Shown piece by piece: positions 14,549 through 21,901 of a stretch of DNA of 34,490 nt. Positions within the stretch are counted from its first letter, which is position 1. Each line of letters begins with the position of its first letter. The stretch lies in contig MKRJ01000048.1 of the NCBI GenBank assembly GCA_001896885.1, positions 1-34,490 of the forward strand, in the 5' to 3' direction. The translations under genes and the position numbers were made by a program. Source of the DNA: Rhizobiales bacterium 65-79. Its GTDB lineage: Bacteria; Pseudomonadota; Alphaproteobacteria; Rhizobiales; Rhizobiaceae. A model generated the notes under the pieces. That model searched no databases. It was not told the DNA's origin and saw only the letters and a program-made list of their open reading frames with translations.

Positions 14549-15532
14549 ATGCTTTCGCGATTCTTTGGCTTCGGCCGCCGCGACTTTTCCTCCCTCAGCG
14601 AACAGGAAATCCTGGCGCTCGCCATTTCCTCGGAGGAGGATGACGGCCGCATCTATGGTGCCTATGCCGATGGACTGCGCGAGGATTTTCCGCAATCGGC
14701 GAAGGTCTTCGATGAGATGGCCGAGGAGGAGGCACATCACCGCGACGTGCTGATCGAGATGCACCGCAAGCGCTTCGGCGACAGGATTCCGCTGATCCGC
14801 CGCGAGCATGTGCGCGGCTATTTCGAGCGCAAGCCCGACTGGCTGGTCAGGCCGCTCGGCATCGATCATGTGCGCACACAGGCCGAACAGATGGAGGAGC
14901 AGGCCTACCGCTTCTATCTCGAGGCGGCGAAGCGCACCGGGGATGCCTCGACGCGCAAGCTCCTCGGCGACCTCGCTGTCGCGGAGAAGTCGCATGTGTC
15001 GATGGCGCACCGGCTCGGCCTCAAGCATGTGCCGGAAGGCGTTGCCGCGGAAGAGCGGCAGGAAGAGCGCAAGAAGTTCATCCTGACCTATGTCCAGCCG
15101 GGGCTCGCCGGGCTGATGGACGGGTCGATCTCGACGCTGGCGCCGATTTTTGCGGCCGCCTTCGCCACGCAGAACACCTGGGCGACCTTCCTGGTCGGGC
15201 TATCGGCGTCGGTCGGCGCCGGCATCTCTATGGGATTCACCGAGGCGGCGCACGACGATGGCAAGATCTCCGGACGCGGCTCGCCGCTGAAGCGGGGCCT
15301 GGCGAACGGATTGATGACCGCGCTCGGCGGACTCGGCCACACGCTGCCCTATCTCATTCCGAGCTTCTGGACGGCGACGGTGGTGGCGGCGATCGTGGTC
15401 TTCTTCGAATTGTGGGCGATCGCCTTCATCCAGAACCGCTATATGGAGACGCCGTTCCTGCGCGCCACCTTCCAGGTGGTGCTGGGCGGCGCGCTGGTCT
15501 TCGCGGCCGGCGTCCTGATCGGCAATGCATGA
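14549..15532 (+). CDS. mbfA: MbfA-like iron exporter (ferritin-like domain fused to VIT1-like membrane domain)
   Basis: The 327-residue protein joins an N-terminal ferritin/rubrerythrin-like four-helix domain (about 15-165) to a C-terminal VIT1-like membrane domain (about 180-327). In the first, acidic and histidine residues fall at expected helix positions: EEDDG (29-33), EEEAHH (59-64), EQMEEQ (113-118) and EKSH (146-149). The second has PGLAGLMDGSISTLAPIFAAA and further helices. This fusion is the membrane-bound ferritin MbfA, known in Bradyrhizobium and Agrobacterium to export iron and protect against iron and peroxide stress, under Irr control. Here the Irr box directly precedes it. GAGG about 10 bases before the ATG is the likely ribosome binding site. 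Confidence 0.93.
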   Translation: MLSRFFGFGRRDFSSLSEQEILALAISSEEDDGRIYGAYADGLREDFPQSAKVFDEMAEEEAHHRDVLIEMHRKRFGDRIPLIRREHVRGYFERKPDWLVRPLGIDHVRTQAEQMEEQAYRFYLEAAKRTGDASTRKLLGDLAVAEKSHVSMAHRLGLKHVPEGVAAEERQEERKKFILTYVQPGLAGLMDGSISTLAPIFAAAFATQNTWATFLVGLSASVGAGISMGFTEAAHDDGKISGRGSPLKRGLANGLMTALGGLGHTLPYLIPSFWTATVVAAIVVFFELWAIAFIQNRYMETPFLRATFQVVLGGALVFAAGVLIGNA

Positions 15533-15659
15533 TGCCGATAGCTCTTTGATTGCCCGTTATGGGCGTGAATAAGTCTCGGCATGAAGGGCGCGAACCGGGA
15601 ACCCATGCCCGAGCGGTTCCGTATCGCCCATAGTCGAAGCTCCCGAATACCAGGATCCG

Positions 15660-16841
15660 TCACGCGGCCTCGTAGTCCGGCATGTCGATATCGTCGTTCA
15701 GGTCGCCGACGAAGAAGTCGGCGACCTTCGGGATGACCATCAGCCGCATCATCCAGTTGCGGAAGGTGACGCCGAAATCGGTCCCCGGCACGAAGGAGGA
15801 GGCGAATTTGCGCGCCGAGGCCTGTTTGGCGGCAAGGAACGGCTTCATGCGCGCCTCGTAGCCGGCGAAGGCGGCCGCATGGCCATGGCCGGCGCGGGCT
15901 ATCTCCCCGGCGAGCACATAGGCTTCCGCCATCGCCAGGCCGCAGCCTTCGCCGGCCAGCAGCGACACGCAGGCAGTGGCATCGCCGACCAGCGCCACCC
16001 TTCCTTTCGTCCAGCGCGGCATCGCGATCTGGCTGACACGGTCGAAATAGATCTCTCCGGCGTTTTCCATCGCGGTGAGGATCGCCGGTATCTCCCATCC
16101 CATACCGGCGAATTCCCGCCGCAGCACCGCGCGGCGACCTGCGTCATCCGCAGGGACCGGCGTTGGCTCGCGCTCACGCCAGCAGAACATGAACAGTGTC
16201 CGGTCTCCGCGTTTGGAGAAGCGCGACACCTGGCGGCCGGCGAGCGCATGGCTGACATAGGCGAGTTCGTCGCGCGGCCGGTAGCCGGTCAGCTCGAAAG
16301 CCGCGACATTGTAGCCGAGGAAGCGCTCGAATTCGGCCTCCTCGCCGAACACCAGGGAACGGACCCGCGAGTGCAGTCCGTCCGCCCCTATCACGAGGTC
16401 GAAATCCCGCGACTGCGCATGGTCGAAGCCGACATGGGTGTGGTCGGCTGCCTCATCGACCGAGGCAATACTGTCGCCGAAGAGCGTCTCGACCTTCCCA
16501 TCGATCGCGGAATAGATCGCGGCGGCAAGGTCGCTGCGCTGCAGGCTGGTGAAGCGGCCCCTGGTCATGCGCGAGAAGACGTCGGTCGGGAAGCCGCCGG
16601 ACTTTTTCCCATGGGTGTCGACGAAGCGCACTTCCCCGACCTCATAACCCGCTTCGAGCAGTCGAGGCAGGATTCCCATCTTTTCGGCGATGTCGTAGCC
16701 GGAGCCCCAGAAATCGACGACGTAGCCGCCGGAGCGGAGCGCCGGCGCCTTCTCGATGAGCACGGGCTCGTGCCCGTGATGGAGCAGCCAGTAGGCAAGC
16801 GCCGGCCCGGCAATGCCGGCGCCGTTGATGGCGATCTTCAT
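15660..16841 (-). CDS. FAD-dependent monooxygenase (PHBH/TetX-like fold)
   Basis: The 393-residue protein begins MKIAINGAGIAGPALAYWLL, the GxGxxG dinucleotide-binding motif (residues 7-12), ending its second strand in E31-like VLIEKAP. It also has the DG motif GADGLHSRVR and the GD motif LVGDATACVSLLAGEG that binds the FAD ribityl chain. These three motifs define class A flavoprotein monooxygenases, which hydroxylate aromatics or inactivate drugs such as tetracyclines. The ATG at 16841 is chosen because AAGGAAAG precedes it and the motif begins at once. It overlaps the upstream TetR gene by four bases, so the pair forms a small regulated detoxification operon. Substrate unknown. Confidence 0.88.
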   Translation of the reverse strand: MKIAINGAGIAGPALAYWLLHHGHEPVLIEKAPALRSGGYVVDFWGSGYDIAEKMGILPRLLEAGYEVGEVRFVDTHGKKSGGFPTDVFSRMTRGRFTSLQRSDLAAAIYSAIDGKVETLFGDSIASVDEAADHTHVGFDHAQSRDFDLVIGADGLHSRVRSLVFGEEAEFERFLGYNVAAFELTGYRPRDELAYVSHALAGRQVSRFSKRGDRTLFMFCWREREPTPVPADDAGRRAVLRREFAGMGWEIPAILTAMENAGEIYFDRVSQIAMPRWTKGRVALVGDATACVSLLAGEGCGLAMAEAYVLAGEIARAGHGHAAAFAGYEARMKPFLAAKQASARKFASSFVPGTDFGVTFRNWMMRLMVIPKVADFFVGDLNDDIDMPDYEAA

Positions 16842-17401
16842 TGTGTCTTTCCTTTCTGCCGGGAAAGTTCGACGAGCAGCCCCCATGCGGCGTCGATCTC
16901 CTTGTCGTTGCCGAAAGCCATGCGGTGTATGGCCGAGCCGTCGAGCTGCATGGCCACCAGTCGGGCGAATGCCGCCGCGTCCTCGCTTCGAGCAAGCTTG
17001 GGCGAGAAAAGGGCGCGAAGCCGCTCGAGCAGCGCATCGCCGGAGGCCTGCAGCTGCGTGCGCAGCCTTTCATCGAACATGGCGCGCGACATCAGCGCGA
17101 GATAGGCGTTGAAGAAGCCGCGTTGCGACCGCACGAGCTCGGCGGTGCCGCGCCCGAGAATCTCGACGGTTTCGGCGAGGGACGCATTCGGCTTCATGTC
17201 GATGGCGAGGCTGCCGGCGATCATGCGCTCGAAGGCGGCCGTCGGGATCTCGTCGATCGACGGGAAGTGATGGAAGAGCGTCGCCTTGGAGACGCCTACC
17301 TCGCGGGCCAGCGCCGAGGCGCTGAAGCCATCCGGGCCATCGCGCCCGAGAACGGTGACGGCGGCGTCGATGATGGCGGAGCGGGTGTCGCGACGGGGCA
17401 T
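16838..17401 (-). CDS. TetR-family regulator of the monooxygenase operon
   Basis: The 187-residue protein has a TetR N-terminal helix-turn-helix (about 5-55: TRSAIIDAAVTVLGRDGPDGFSASALAREVGVSKATLFHHFPSIDEI) and a C-terminal helical ligand domain. I use the ATG at 17401, because the longer in-frame extension has no family similarity and would cross the operator. A palindrome stands just upstream, and the gene overlaps the monooxygenase start (ATGA at 16838-16841), so the regulator probably represses both genes. The ligand is likely a substrate of the monooxygenase, which is inference. Confidence 0.87.
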   Translation of the reverse strand: MPRRDTRSAIIDAAVTVLGRDGPDGFSASALAREVGVSKATLFHHFPSIDEIPTAAFERMIAGSLAIDMKPNASLAETVEILGRGTAELVRSQRGFFNAYLALMSRAMFDERLRTQLQASGDALLERLRALFSPKLARSEDAAAFARLVAMQLDGSAIHRMAFGNDKEIDAAWGLLVELSRQKGKTQ

Positions 17402-17417
17402 GGAGCAAAGGTAATAC

Positions 17418-17435
17418 TGACCGATCGATCGGTCA
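17418..17435. promoter_or_regulatory. TetR operator, 18-bp perfect palindrome
   Basis: TGACCGATCGATCGGTCA is a perfect palindrome 16 bases before the TetR ATG (minus strand). Read on the minus strand it overlaps a -35-like TTGACC. This sequence type is common in operators of self-regulating TetR repressors. It is the obvious binding site for the adjacent regulator. Confidence 0.75.
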
Positions 17436-17464
17436 ATACGTGTCTCTAGAAACGGGCGCTCGAT

Positions 17465-17505
17465 TGCCAAAAGAAGGAGGCGGGCACGAAATCGTGCCCG
17501 CCTCC
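17465..17505 (-). terminator. Rho-independent terminator of the DUF892 gene
   Basis: A 14-bp perfect stem (17476-17489 with 17492-17505) with GGAGGCGGGCACGA on one side is followed on the minus strand by CTTCTTTT. It lies 30 bases past the stop of the minus-strand DUF892 gene. Confidence 0.75.
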
Positions 17506-17534
17506 GCACCAAGGAGAAAGGATGATTGCCGCTG

Positions 17535-18038
17535 TCAGGCGGCCTTGAGGTTGACTTCGCTCTCGGCGATCTGCGTCAGCTTCTTGTCGGCGGCGCGCTC
17601 CTCGTCGAGCGTTTGCTTGAGGAGCCTGGCGCAATCCTCGCGGCCGGCTTCCTCGGCCCATGCCATCAGAGTACCGTACCGCGTGATCTCATAGTGCTCC
17701 ACCGCCTGCGCGGCGGCGATCAGGGCGGCGTCGAGCACGCGCTTGTCCTCGACCTCGCCGGAAACGTCGTCGGCCTCCTCGAGGATTCCGTCTATCGCGG
17801 GACAGTCGACGCCCTCGGCGTCGAGATCGAGCATGTCGAAGATTTCCTCGAGCCTAGCGACGTGGTTTCTCGTCTGCTCCAGATGCTCCGAGAAGCCGTT
17901 CCTGAGATCGGCGTTCGAGGCCTTGTCGACCATCTTAGGCAACGCCTTCAGGATTTGCGCCTCTGCATAGTAGATGTCGCGCAGCTGATGCACGAACAGA
18001 TCATCCATCGTTTCGATGTCCTTGGAAAAGAGTCCCAT
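17535..18038 (-). CDS. DUF892 (YciE/YciF-type) ferritin-like protein
   Basis: The 167-residue protein starts MGLFSKDIETMDDLFVHQLRDIYYAEAQILKALPKM, the usual opening of DUF892 proteins, a ferritin-like four-helix family whose members E. coli YciE and YciF are stress-induced. Likely metal-binding residues are spread over the helices (E in YYAEAQ, E and H in EHLEQTRNH, E and H in AVEHYEI, E in LDEERAAD). The start at 18038 is chosen for the ribosome binding site AGGAAGG; a longer frame upstream is not conserved in character. Function is unproved; a role in osmotic, oxidative or stationary-phase stress is suggested by relatives and by the neighbouring genes. Confidence 0.9.
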   Translation of the reverse strand: MGLFSKDIETMDDLFVHQLRDIYYAEAQILKALPKMVDKASNADLRNGFSEHLEQTRNHVARLEEIFDMLDLDAEGVDCPAIDGILEEADDVSGEVEDKRVLDAALIAAAQAVEHYEITRYGTLMAWAEEAGREDCARLLKQTLDEERAADKKLTQIAESEVNLKAA

Positions 18039-18190
18039 TGTCGTACCTTCCTGCTGTTTTACGGGTTCGGAAAAGCGGAGAACGGTCCGTCTCCGCGGGG
18101 CTGGTTCTCTCCCTGCCCGCCCAACGTCGCCGGCCGGGGCTTGTTCCGAATATTTCACGGGCAGCCGCGATCGTGAACGGACCGGCGGCC

Positions 18191-18418
18191 TCAGCCGTCA
18201 TTTTCCGCGGTAAGGTCTTCGGGCCTTATGCCTTCGGCGGCGGGGTCGCTCAGATAGCCCCTTGCATGCGCCCATTCGCGCAACACCGAGAGCACGGCCT
18301 GCGACTTCGTCTCGTTCGCCTCGTGCTCGCCGATGAAACGGTCGATGGCGCGCGAAAGATCGCCCGGCAGGCGCAACAGGATTTCCTCGTCCTTGTCGAA
18401 TTGGGAGGCTACGTTCAT
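18191..18418 (-). CDS. Small ribbon-helix-helix-like protein
   Basis: This 75-residue protein reads MNVASQFDKDEEILLRLPGDLSRAIDRFIGEHEANETKSQAVLSVLREWAHARGYL and a short acidic tail. A predicted strand (EILLRLP) followed by two helices is the layout of ribbon-helix-helix (Arc/CopG-type) domains, so a small DNA-binding protein is likely, but no specific family is recognised. AAGGAAG precedes the ATG. No toxin gene lies beside it, so an antitoxin role is not supported. It sits between the DUF892 gene and the HdeD-like gene, in a group of probable stress genes. Confidence 0.65.
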   Translation of the reverse strand: MNVASQFDKDEEILLRLPGDLSRAIDRFIGEHEANETKSQAVLSVLREWAHARGYLSDPAAEGIRPEDLTAENDG

Positions 18419-18650
18419 GGGGGCTTCCTTTTGATATCGCCACGTCTCTGCTGCATAGCACAGGCGCTGCACGCGATGATGTCCTTCGTCGGGGAAGTAA
18501 CGGCCGATGCGCCCCGGCGTTCCGGAACGGCCTCGTCTCCCGATCGACAGCTTGTCGCTTTCTTCGAGGCCTCTTCGTTCCGGCGCCGCTATGGTCTATG
18601 CTGGATCAGGCGGGCATTGATCGGGCCGGCAGCGGCGAGAGGTGAAGAAG

Positions 18651-19232
18651 ATGACTGATTTTCCATCCATGCGAACGGAGACGAGGCTGCGCAGGCATCT
18701 GCACGACCACTGGAAAGCCTACACGATCCAGGGCGTCATCGAGATCATCGTCGGCATACTGGCGATCCTGGCGCCCTTCGCCGCGACGCTGGCGACCACG
18801 ATCTTCTTCGGCTGGCTTTTCCTGATCGGCGGCGTGGTCGGCGTGATCTCGGCGATCCGCGCCCGCGAGGCGCCCGGCTTCTGGGCCAGTCTGGCGCTTT
18901 CCGTGCTTTGCGCCGTGCTCGGCATCATGTTCCTGATCAATCCGCTTTCGGGCGCGGTGACGCTGACCTGGATCATGGCCACGTTCTTCATCCTGTCGGG
19001 TGTCTTCAACTTCGCCATCGCGCGGGCCTTCAGTGCCTCCACCGGCCGCTTCTGGCTCGTGGTCATTTCCGGCATCATCGACGTCGCGCTGGCGCTGATG
19101 CTGATCATTGGCCTGCCGATGACGGCCATCTGGGCGATCGGCCTCTTCGTCGGGATTTCCTTCCTGACATCGGGCTTTTCGGTGCTCTTCGCCGCCCTCG
19201 ACGCGCGCAACAACCCGCCGGCGAGACTTTAG
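18651..19232 (+). CDS. HdeD-family membrane protein (DUF308)
   Basis: The 193-residue protein has a polar N-terminus of about 25 residues and then six hydrophobic helices in three pairs, with the repeat-like segments WKAYTIQGVIEIIVGILAILAP, GFWASLALSVLCAVLGIMFLINPLSG and RFWLVVISGIIDVALALMLIIGLP. This is the DUF308/HdeD pattern; E. coli HdeD takes part in acid resistance at high cell density. Helix pairs starting near a Trp and ending near Pro are typical. ATG at 18651 is preceded by AGAGGTGAAG; a GTG at 18642 is an alternative. No acid-resistance partner genes such as hdeA are present. Confidence 0.85.
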   Translation: MTDFPSMRTETRLRRHLHDHWKAYTIQGVIEIIVGILAILAPFAATLATTIFFGWLFLIGGVVGVISAIRAREAPGFWASLALSVLCAVLGIMFLINPLSGAVTLTWIMATFFILSGVFNFAIARAFSASTGRFWLVVISGIIDVALALMLIIGLPMTAIWAIGLFVGISFLTSGFSVLFAALDARNNPPARL

Positions 19233-19241
19233 GCATTGGTA

Positions 19242-19276
19242 GCGGAAGGGCGGGCATTCTTCGAGGCCCGCTCCGC
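19242..19276. terminator. Possible bidirectional terminator hairpin
   Basis: Between the convergent HdeD-like and mtnA genes, GCGGGC (19250-19255) pairs with 19266-19271 and the stem is extended by GCGGA (19242-19246) with 19272-19276, leaving a three-base bulge. No T-run follows on either strand, so this is a weak call. Confidence 0.35.
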
Positions 19277-19282
19277 CATTAC

Positions 19283-20398
19283 TCACCTCGGGGCGTTGCC
19301 AGCGTTGTGCTTTTCCGGGAAGAGCGAGGCGAGCCCCTCGGCCGAGGCCGCGCAGACGCCGCGCTCGGTGATCAGTCCCGTCACCAGCCGTGCCGGCGTC
19401 ACGTCGAAGGCCGGGTTGGCGGCCGGCGTCGTTTCCGGCGAGATACGGACCCGCGTTATGCGTCCGTCCTCGCCGCGCCCCTGCACGTAGGACACTTCGT
19501 CGGCCGAACGCTCCTCGATCGGAATCTCCTTCAATCCGTCGCGCACGGTCCAGTCGATGGTCGGCGAGGGGAGGCCGACATAGAAGGGCACGTTATTGTC
19601 CCGGGCGGCGAGCGCCTTCAGATAGGTGCCGATCTTGTTGCAGACGTCGCCGTTCGCCGTCGTCCGGTCGGTGCCGACGATGACCATGTCGACCATGCCG
19701 CGCTGCATCAGATGGCCGCCGGCATTGTCGACCACGAGCGTATGCGGCACGCCGTGGCAGCCGAGTTCCCACGCCGTCAGGAACGCGCCCTGGTTGCGCG
19801 GCCGCGTCTCGTCGACATAGACATGCATCGGCACGCCTTCCTCCGTGGCGAGATAGATCGGCGCGGTCGCCGTGCCGTAGTCGACCGTGGCTACCCAGCC
19901 GGCATTGCAATGGGTGAGGATATTGACCGGCTCTCCCGGCTTTTTGCGTGAGGCGACCTCGCGGATGAGCGCCAGCCCGTTGCGGCCGATGGCGCGGTTG
20001 ATCTCGACGTCCTCGTCTGCGATCTCCGCTGCGCGCCGGTAGGCGGCGTCGGCGCGCTCCGACGACGGCAGCGGCTTCAGCACCGCGCGCATGTCGTTCA
20101 GCGCCCAGCGCAGATTGATGGCGGTCGGGCGGGTGGCGTGCAACGTCTCCCAGGCCGCGTCGAGCGCGGCGTCGGACGGATCACGGCGCATCTCGAGCGC
20201 CACGCCGTAGGCCGCCGTGGCGCCGATCAGCGGCGCGCCTCGCACCCACATCTCGCGGATGGCGACTGCGGCGGCATCCAGCGTATGCAGCGTCTCGACG
20301 CGGAATTCATGCGGCAGCCAGCGCTGATCGATGATGTCGACCGCGTGGCCGTCATCGTTAAGCCAGATCGAGCGGTAATGGTGTTCTCCGACTTTCAT
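19283..20398 (-). CDS. mtnA: S-methyl-5-thioribose-1-phosphate isomerase
   Basis: MtnA converts 5-methylthioribose 1-phosphate (and, in some bacteria, 5-deoxyribose 1-phosphate) to the ribulose form. The 371-residue protein belongs to the eIF2B-related isomerases: [13 protein letters not shown] (53-65) is the substrate-binding loop, C164 in THCNAGWVA and D244 in [11 protein letters not shown] are the catalytic pair. Length is normal. It is the last gene of a leftward run: isochorismatase-like, aldolase/SDR, mtnK, mtnA. Other methionine-salvage genes (mtnB, mtnC, mtnD, mtnP, mtnN) are absent from the window. Confidence 0.95.
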   Translation of the reverse strand: MKVGEHHYRSIWLNDDGHAVDIIDQRWLPHEFRVETLHTLDAAAVAIREMWVRGAPLIGATAAYGVALEMRRDPSDAALDAAWETLHATRPTAINLRWALNDMRAVLKPLPSSERADAAYRRAAEIADEDVEINRAIGRNGLALIREVASRKKPGEPVNILTHCNAGWVATVDYGTATAPIYLATEEGVPMHVYVDETRPRNQGAFLTAWELGCHGVPHTLVVDNAGGHLMQRGMVDMVIVGTDRTTANGDVCNKIGTYLKALAARDNNVPFYVGLPSPTIDWTVRDGLKEIPIEERSADEVSYVQGRGEDGRITRVRISPETTPAANPAFDVTPARLVTGLITERGVCAASAEGLASLFPEKHNAGNAPR

Positions 20399-20470
20399 GC
20401 ATCCTGTCCGATTGGTGGTCGTTGGTGATTATCAAATCGGCCCCTCGGTCTTGGTCAAATCGACCGATGG

Positions 20471-21739
20471 CTAGCGGGCGACGACCGCCGCATATATTCG
20501 CTCCGCCAGCGCGTTGACTTCCTCGATCGAGTGGATTCGCCGGCGGTTAACGGCAAGATGCCGGCCGAGTTCGAGCGCGCCCGTCTCGCATCTGGCGCGC
20601 AGGCCCGTATCTTCAATGCTTTCGAAATCGGCATTGTGGGCGAGACCGAGAATGCGACGGTGCATCTCAACCCCGGCGAAGCCGAGCGTATCGGCCCAGA
20701 GGCCGGCGAGGAAATGGTCGAGCGCTTGTTCGGCGCCGAGCCAGTCGCCCTGGTCCTCGAAAAGCTCCCGCCGATAGAGGATGCCGTTGCGCTCCTCGCG
20801 CCACAGCCGCGAGAACTCCTCGCGGAACACGGCCCAGGCCTCGACGATGGTGGCGAGCAGCCATTGCCGCATTGCCTCGCGGCTGCCGTCCGCCTCGTGG
20901 CCGCGTTGGGAAAAATACGACATCCAGAGGTTGGAGAAATACATGCCGGTGTCCAGCGCCATCGGCCCGTAAAAGGCGAATTCCGGGTCGATCACCTTGG
21001 TTTCGGTGTCCGTCACCATGATCGAGCCCGAATGCAGGTCGCCATGCACCATGGTCTGCGCGTTGGCGCAGAAGAGATGCTTCATGTGCTGCGCGGCGAC
21101 TTTCAGGTCGCGGTCGGCACGGAGACGGGCGACGATGCGGTCGAGTTCCGGCGAGGTATGACGATTGCGCGGCGCGTCGAAATAGGGATCGGTGAAGACG
21201 AGGCTCTCGGTGATGTCGCAAAGCTCGACATTGCCGGCGAAGAGCGCGAGGTCGGCCTTGCGTTTCGCCGTGTCCATGGCGAGGTCGGAACCGCGGAAGA
21301 GCGTGCGCGCCATGAACAGGCCCATGTGACGGGCAAGCTCCGGCAATTGCCGTCCCTCTATCAGCGCCCGCCTCAGGATCACGTGGGGCGAAAGATAGTC
21401 CATGATGATCAGCGCCTGCGCCTCGTCGAAATGATGGATCGCCGGCACCATGCCCGGATCGCGCGCGTTCTGCCGGGTTAGCGCGTGATATTCGAAGAAG
21501 GAGCGCTTGAGCGGCAGCGGCCAGCTGTCGCCGACCAGCCGCACATAGGGCAGCGCCTGCTTGACGACGACCGCGCCGCGATCGCCCTCGACGATGAAGA
21601 CGAGGTTAAGGTTGCCGTCGCCGACCTCGCGCACTTTCCATGTGTCGGCCGGGCCTAGGTTTCCGTCAAGCGCCGCGATGTCCGCCAGCCGACCCGGCAG
21701 GCTCTCGACCGTCAGCGGCTCGAAGACAGGCTTGTCCAT
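20471..21739 (-). CDS. mtnK: S-methyl-5-thioribose kinase
   Basis: MtnK phosphorylates 5-methylthioribose with ATP, giving the substrate of MtnA. The 422-residue protein has a protein-kinase-like fold: GDGNLNLVFIV glycine-rich region, K60 in VVVKQALPYVR, catalytic HGDLHSGSI (232-240) and metal-binding DPE (251-253) in VIDPEFAFYGPM. This is the APH-like kinase family and the VKQALPYVR...SWPL wording is specific to MtnK. Its start is 162 bases after the aldolase/SDR stop, a gap filled by a RIME-like element; mtnA follows 72 bases later. The pair MtnK-MtnA implies that free methylthioribose (or deoxyribose) is formed by a nucleosidase encoded elsewhere. Confidence 0.95.
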   Translation of the reverse strand: MDKPVFEPLTVESLPGRLADIAALDGNLGPADTWKVREVGDGNLNLVFIVEGDRGAVVVKQALPYVRLVGDSWPLPLKRSFFEYHALTRQNARDPGMVPAIHHFDEAQALIIMDYLSPHVILRRALIEGRQLPELARHMGLFMARTLFRGSDLAMDTAKRKADLALFAGNVELCDITESLVFTDPYFDAPRNRHTSPELDRIVARLRADRDLKVAAQHMKHLFCANAQTMVHGDLHSGSIMVTDTETKVIDPEFAFYGPMALDTGMYFSNLWMSYFSQRGHEADGSREAMRQWLLATIVEAWAVFREEFSRLWREERNGILYRRELFEDQGDWLGAEQALDHFLAGLWADTLGFAGVEMHRRILGLAHNADFESIEDTGLRARCETGALELGRHLAVNRRRIHSIEEVNALAERIYAAVVAR

Positions 21740-21770
21740 TTCATCTCCTCCCGGCTATCGCCGTCGTCCG

Positions 21771-21890
21771 CTACCCCTCGCCCGCTTCGCTTCGCGAACC
21801 ACCCTCTCCCCGCCGGGAAGAGGAGCGCCGGCCGCGCCGCTTCTTCTCTCCGACGGGGAGAAGGTGGCCCGAAGGGCCGGATGAGGGGGT
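21771..21890. repeat. RIME-like palindromic intergenic element (copy C)
   Basis: Two inverted arms occupy the gap between the aldolase/SDR and mtnK genes. The right arm has TTCTCTCCGACGGGGAGAA, the hairpin GGCCCGAAGGGCC (21866-21878) and GGATGAGGGGGT; the left arm is its inverted counterpart starting CTACCCCTCG. The plan matches copies A, B and D. If transcribed, the element lies inside the mtn message. Confidence 0.78.
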
Positions 21891-21901
21891 AATCCTCGTG
21901 T

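Noticed and set aside
18191-18418. Antitoxin of a toxin-antitoxin pair
   Set aside because: The RHH-like layout fits, but no small toxin gene is found on either side within the spacing usual for such pairs.
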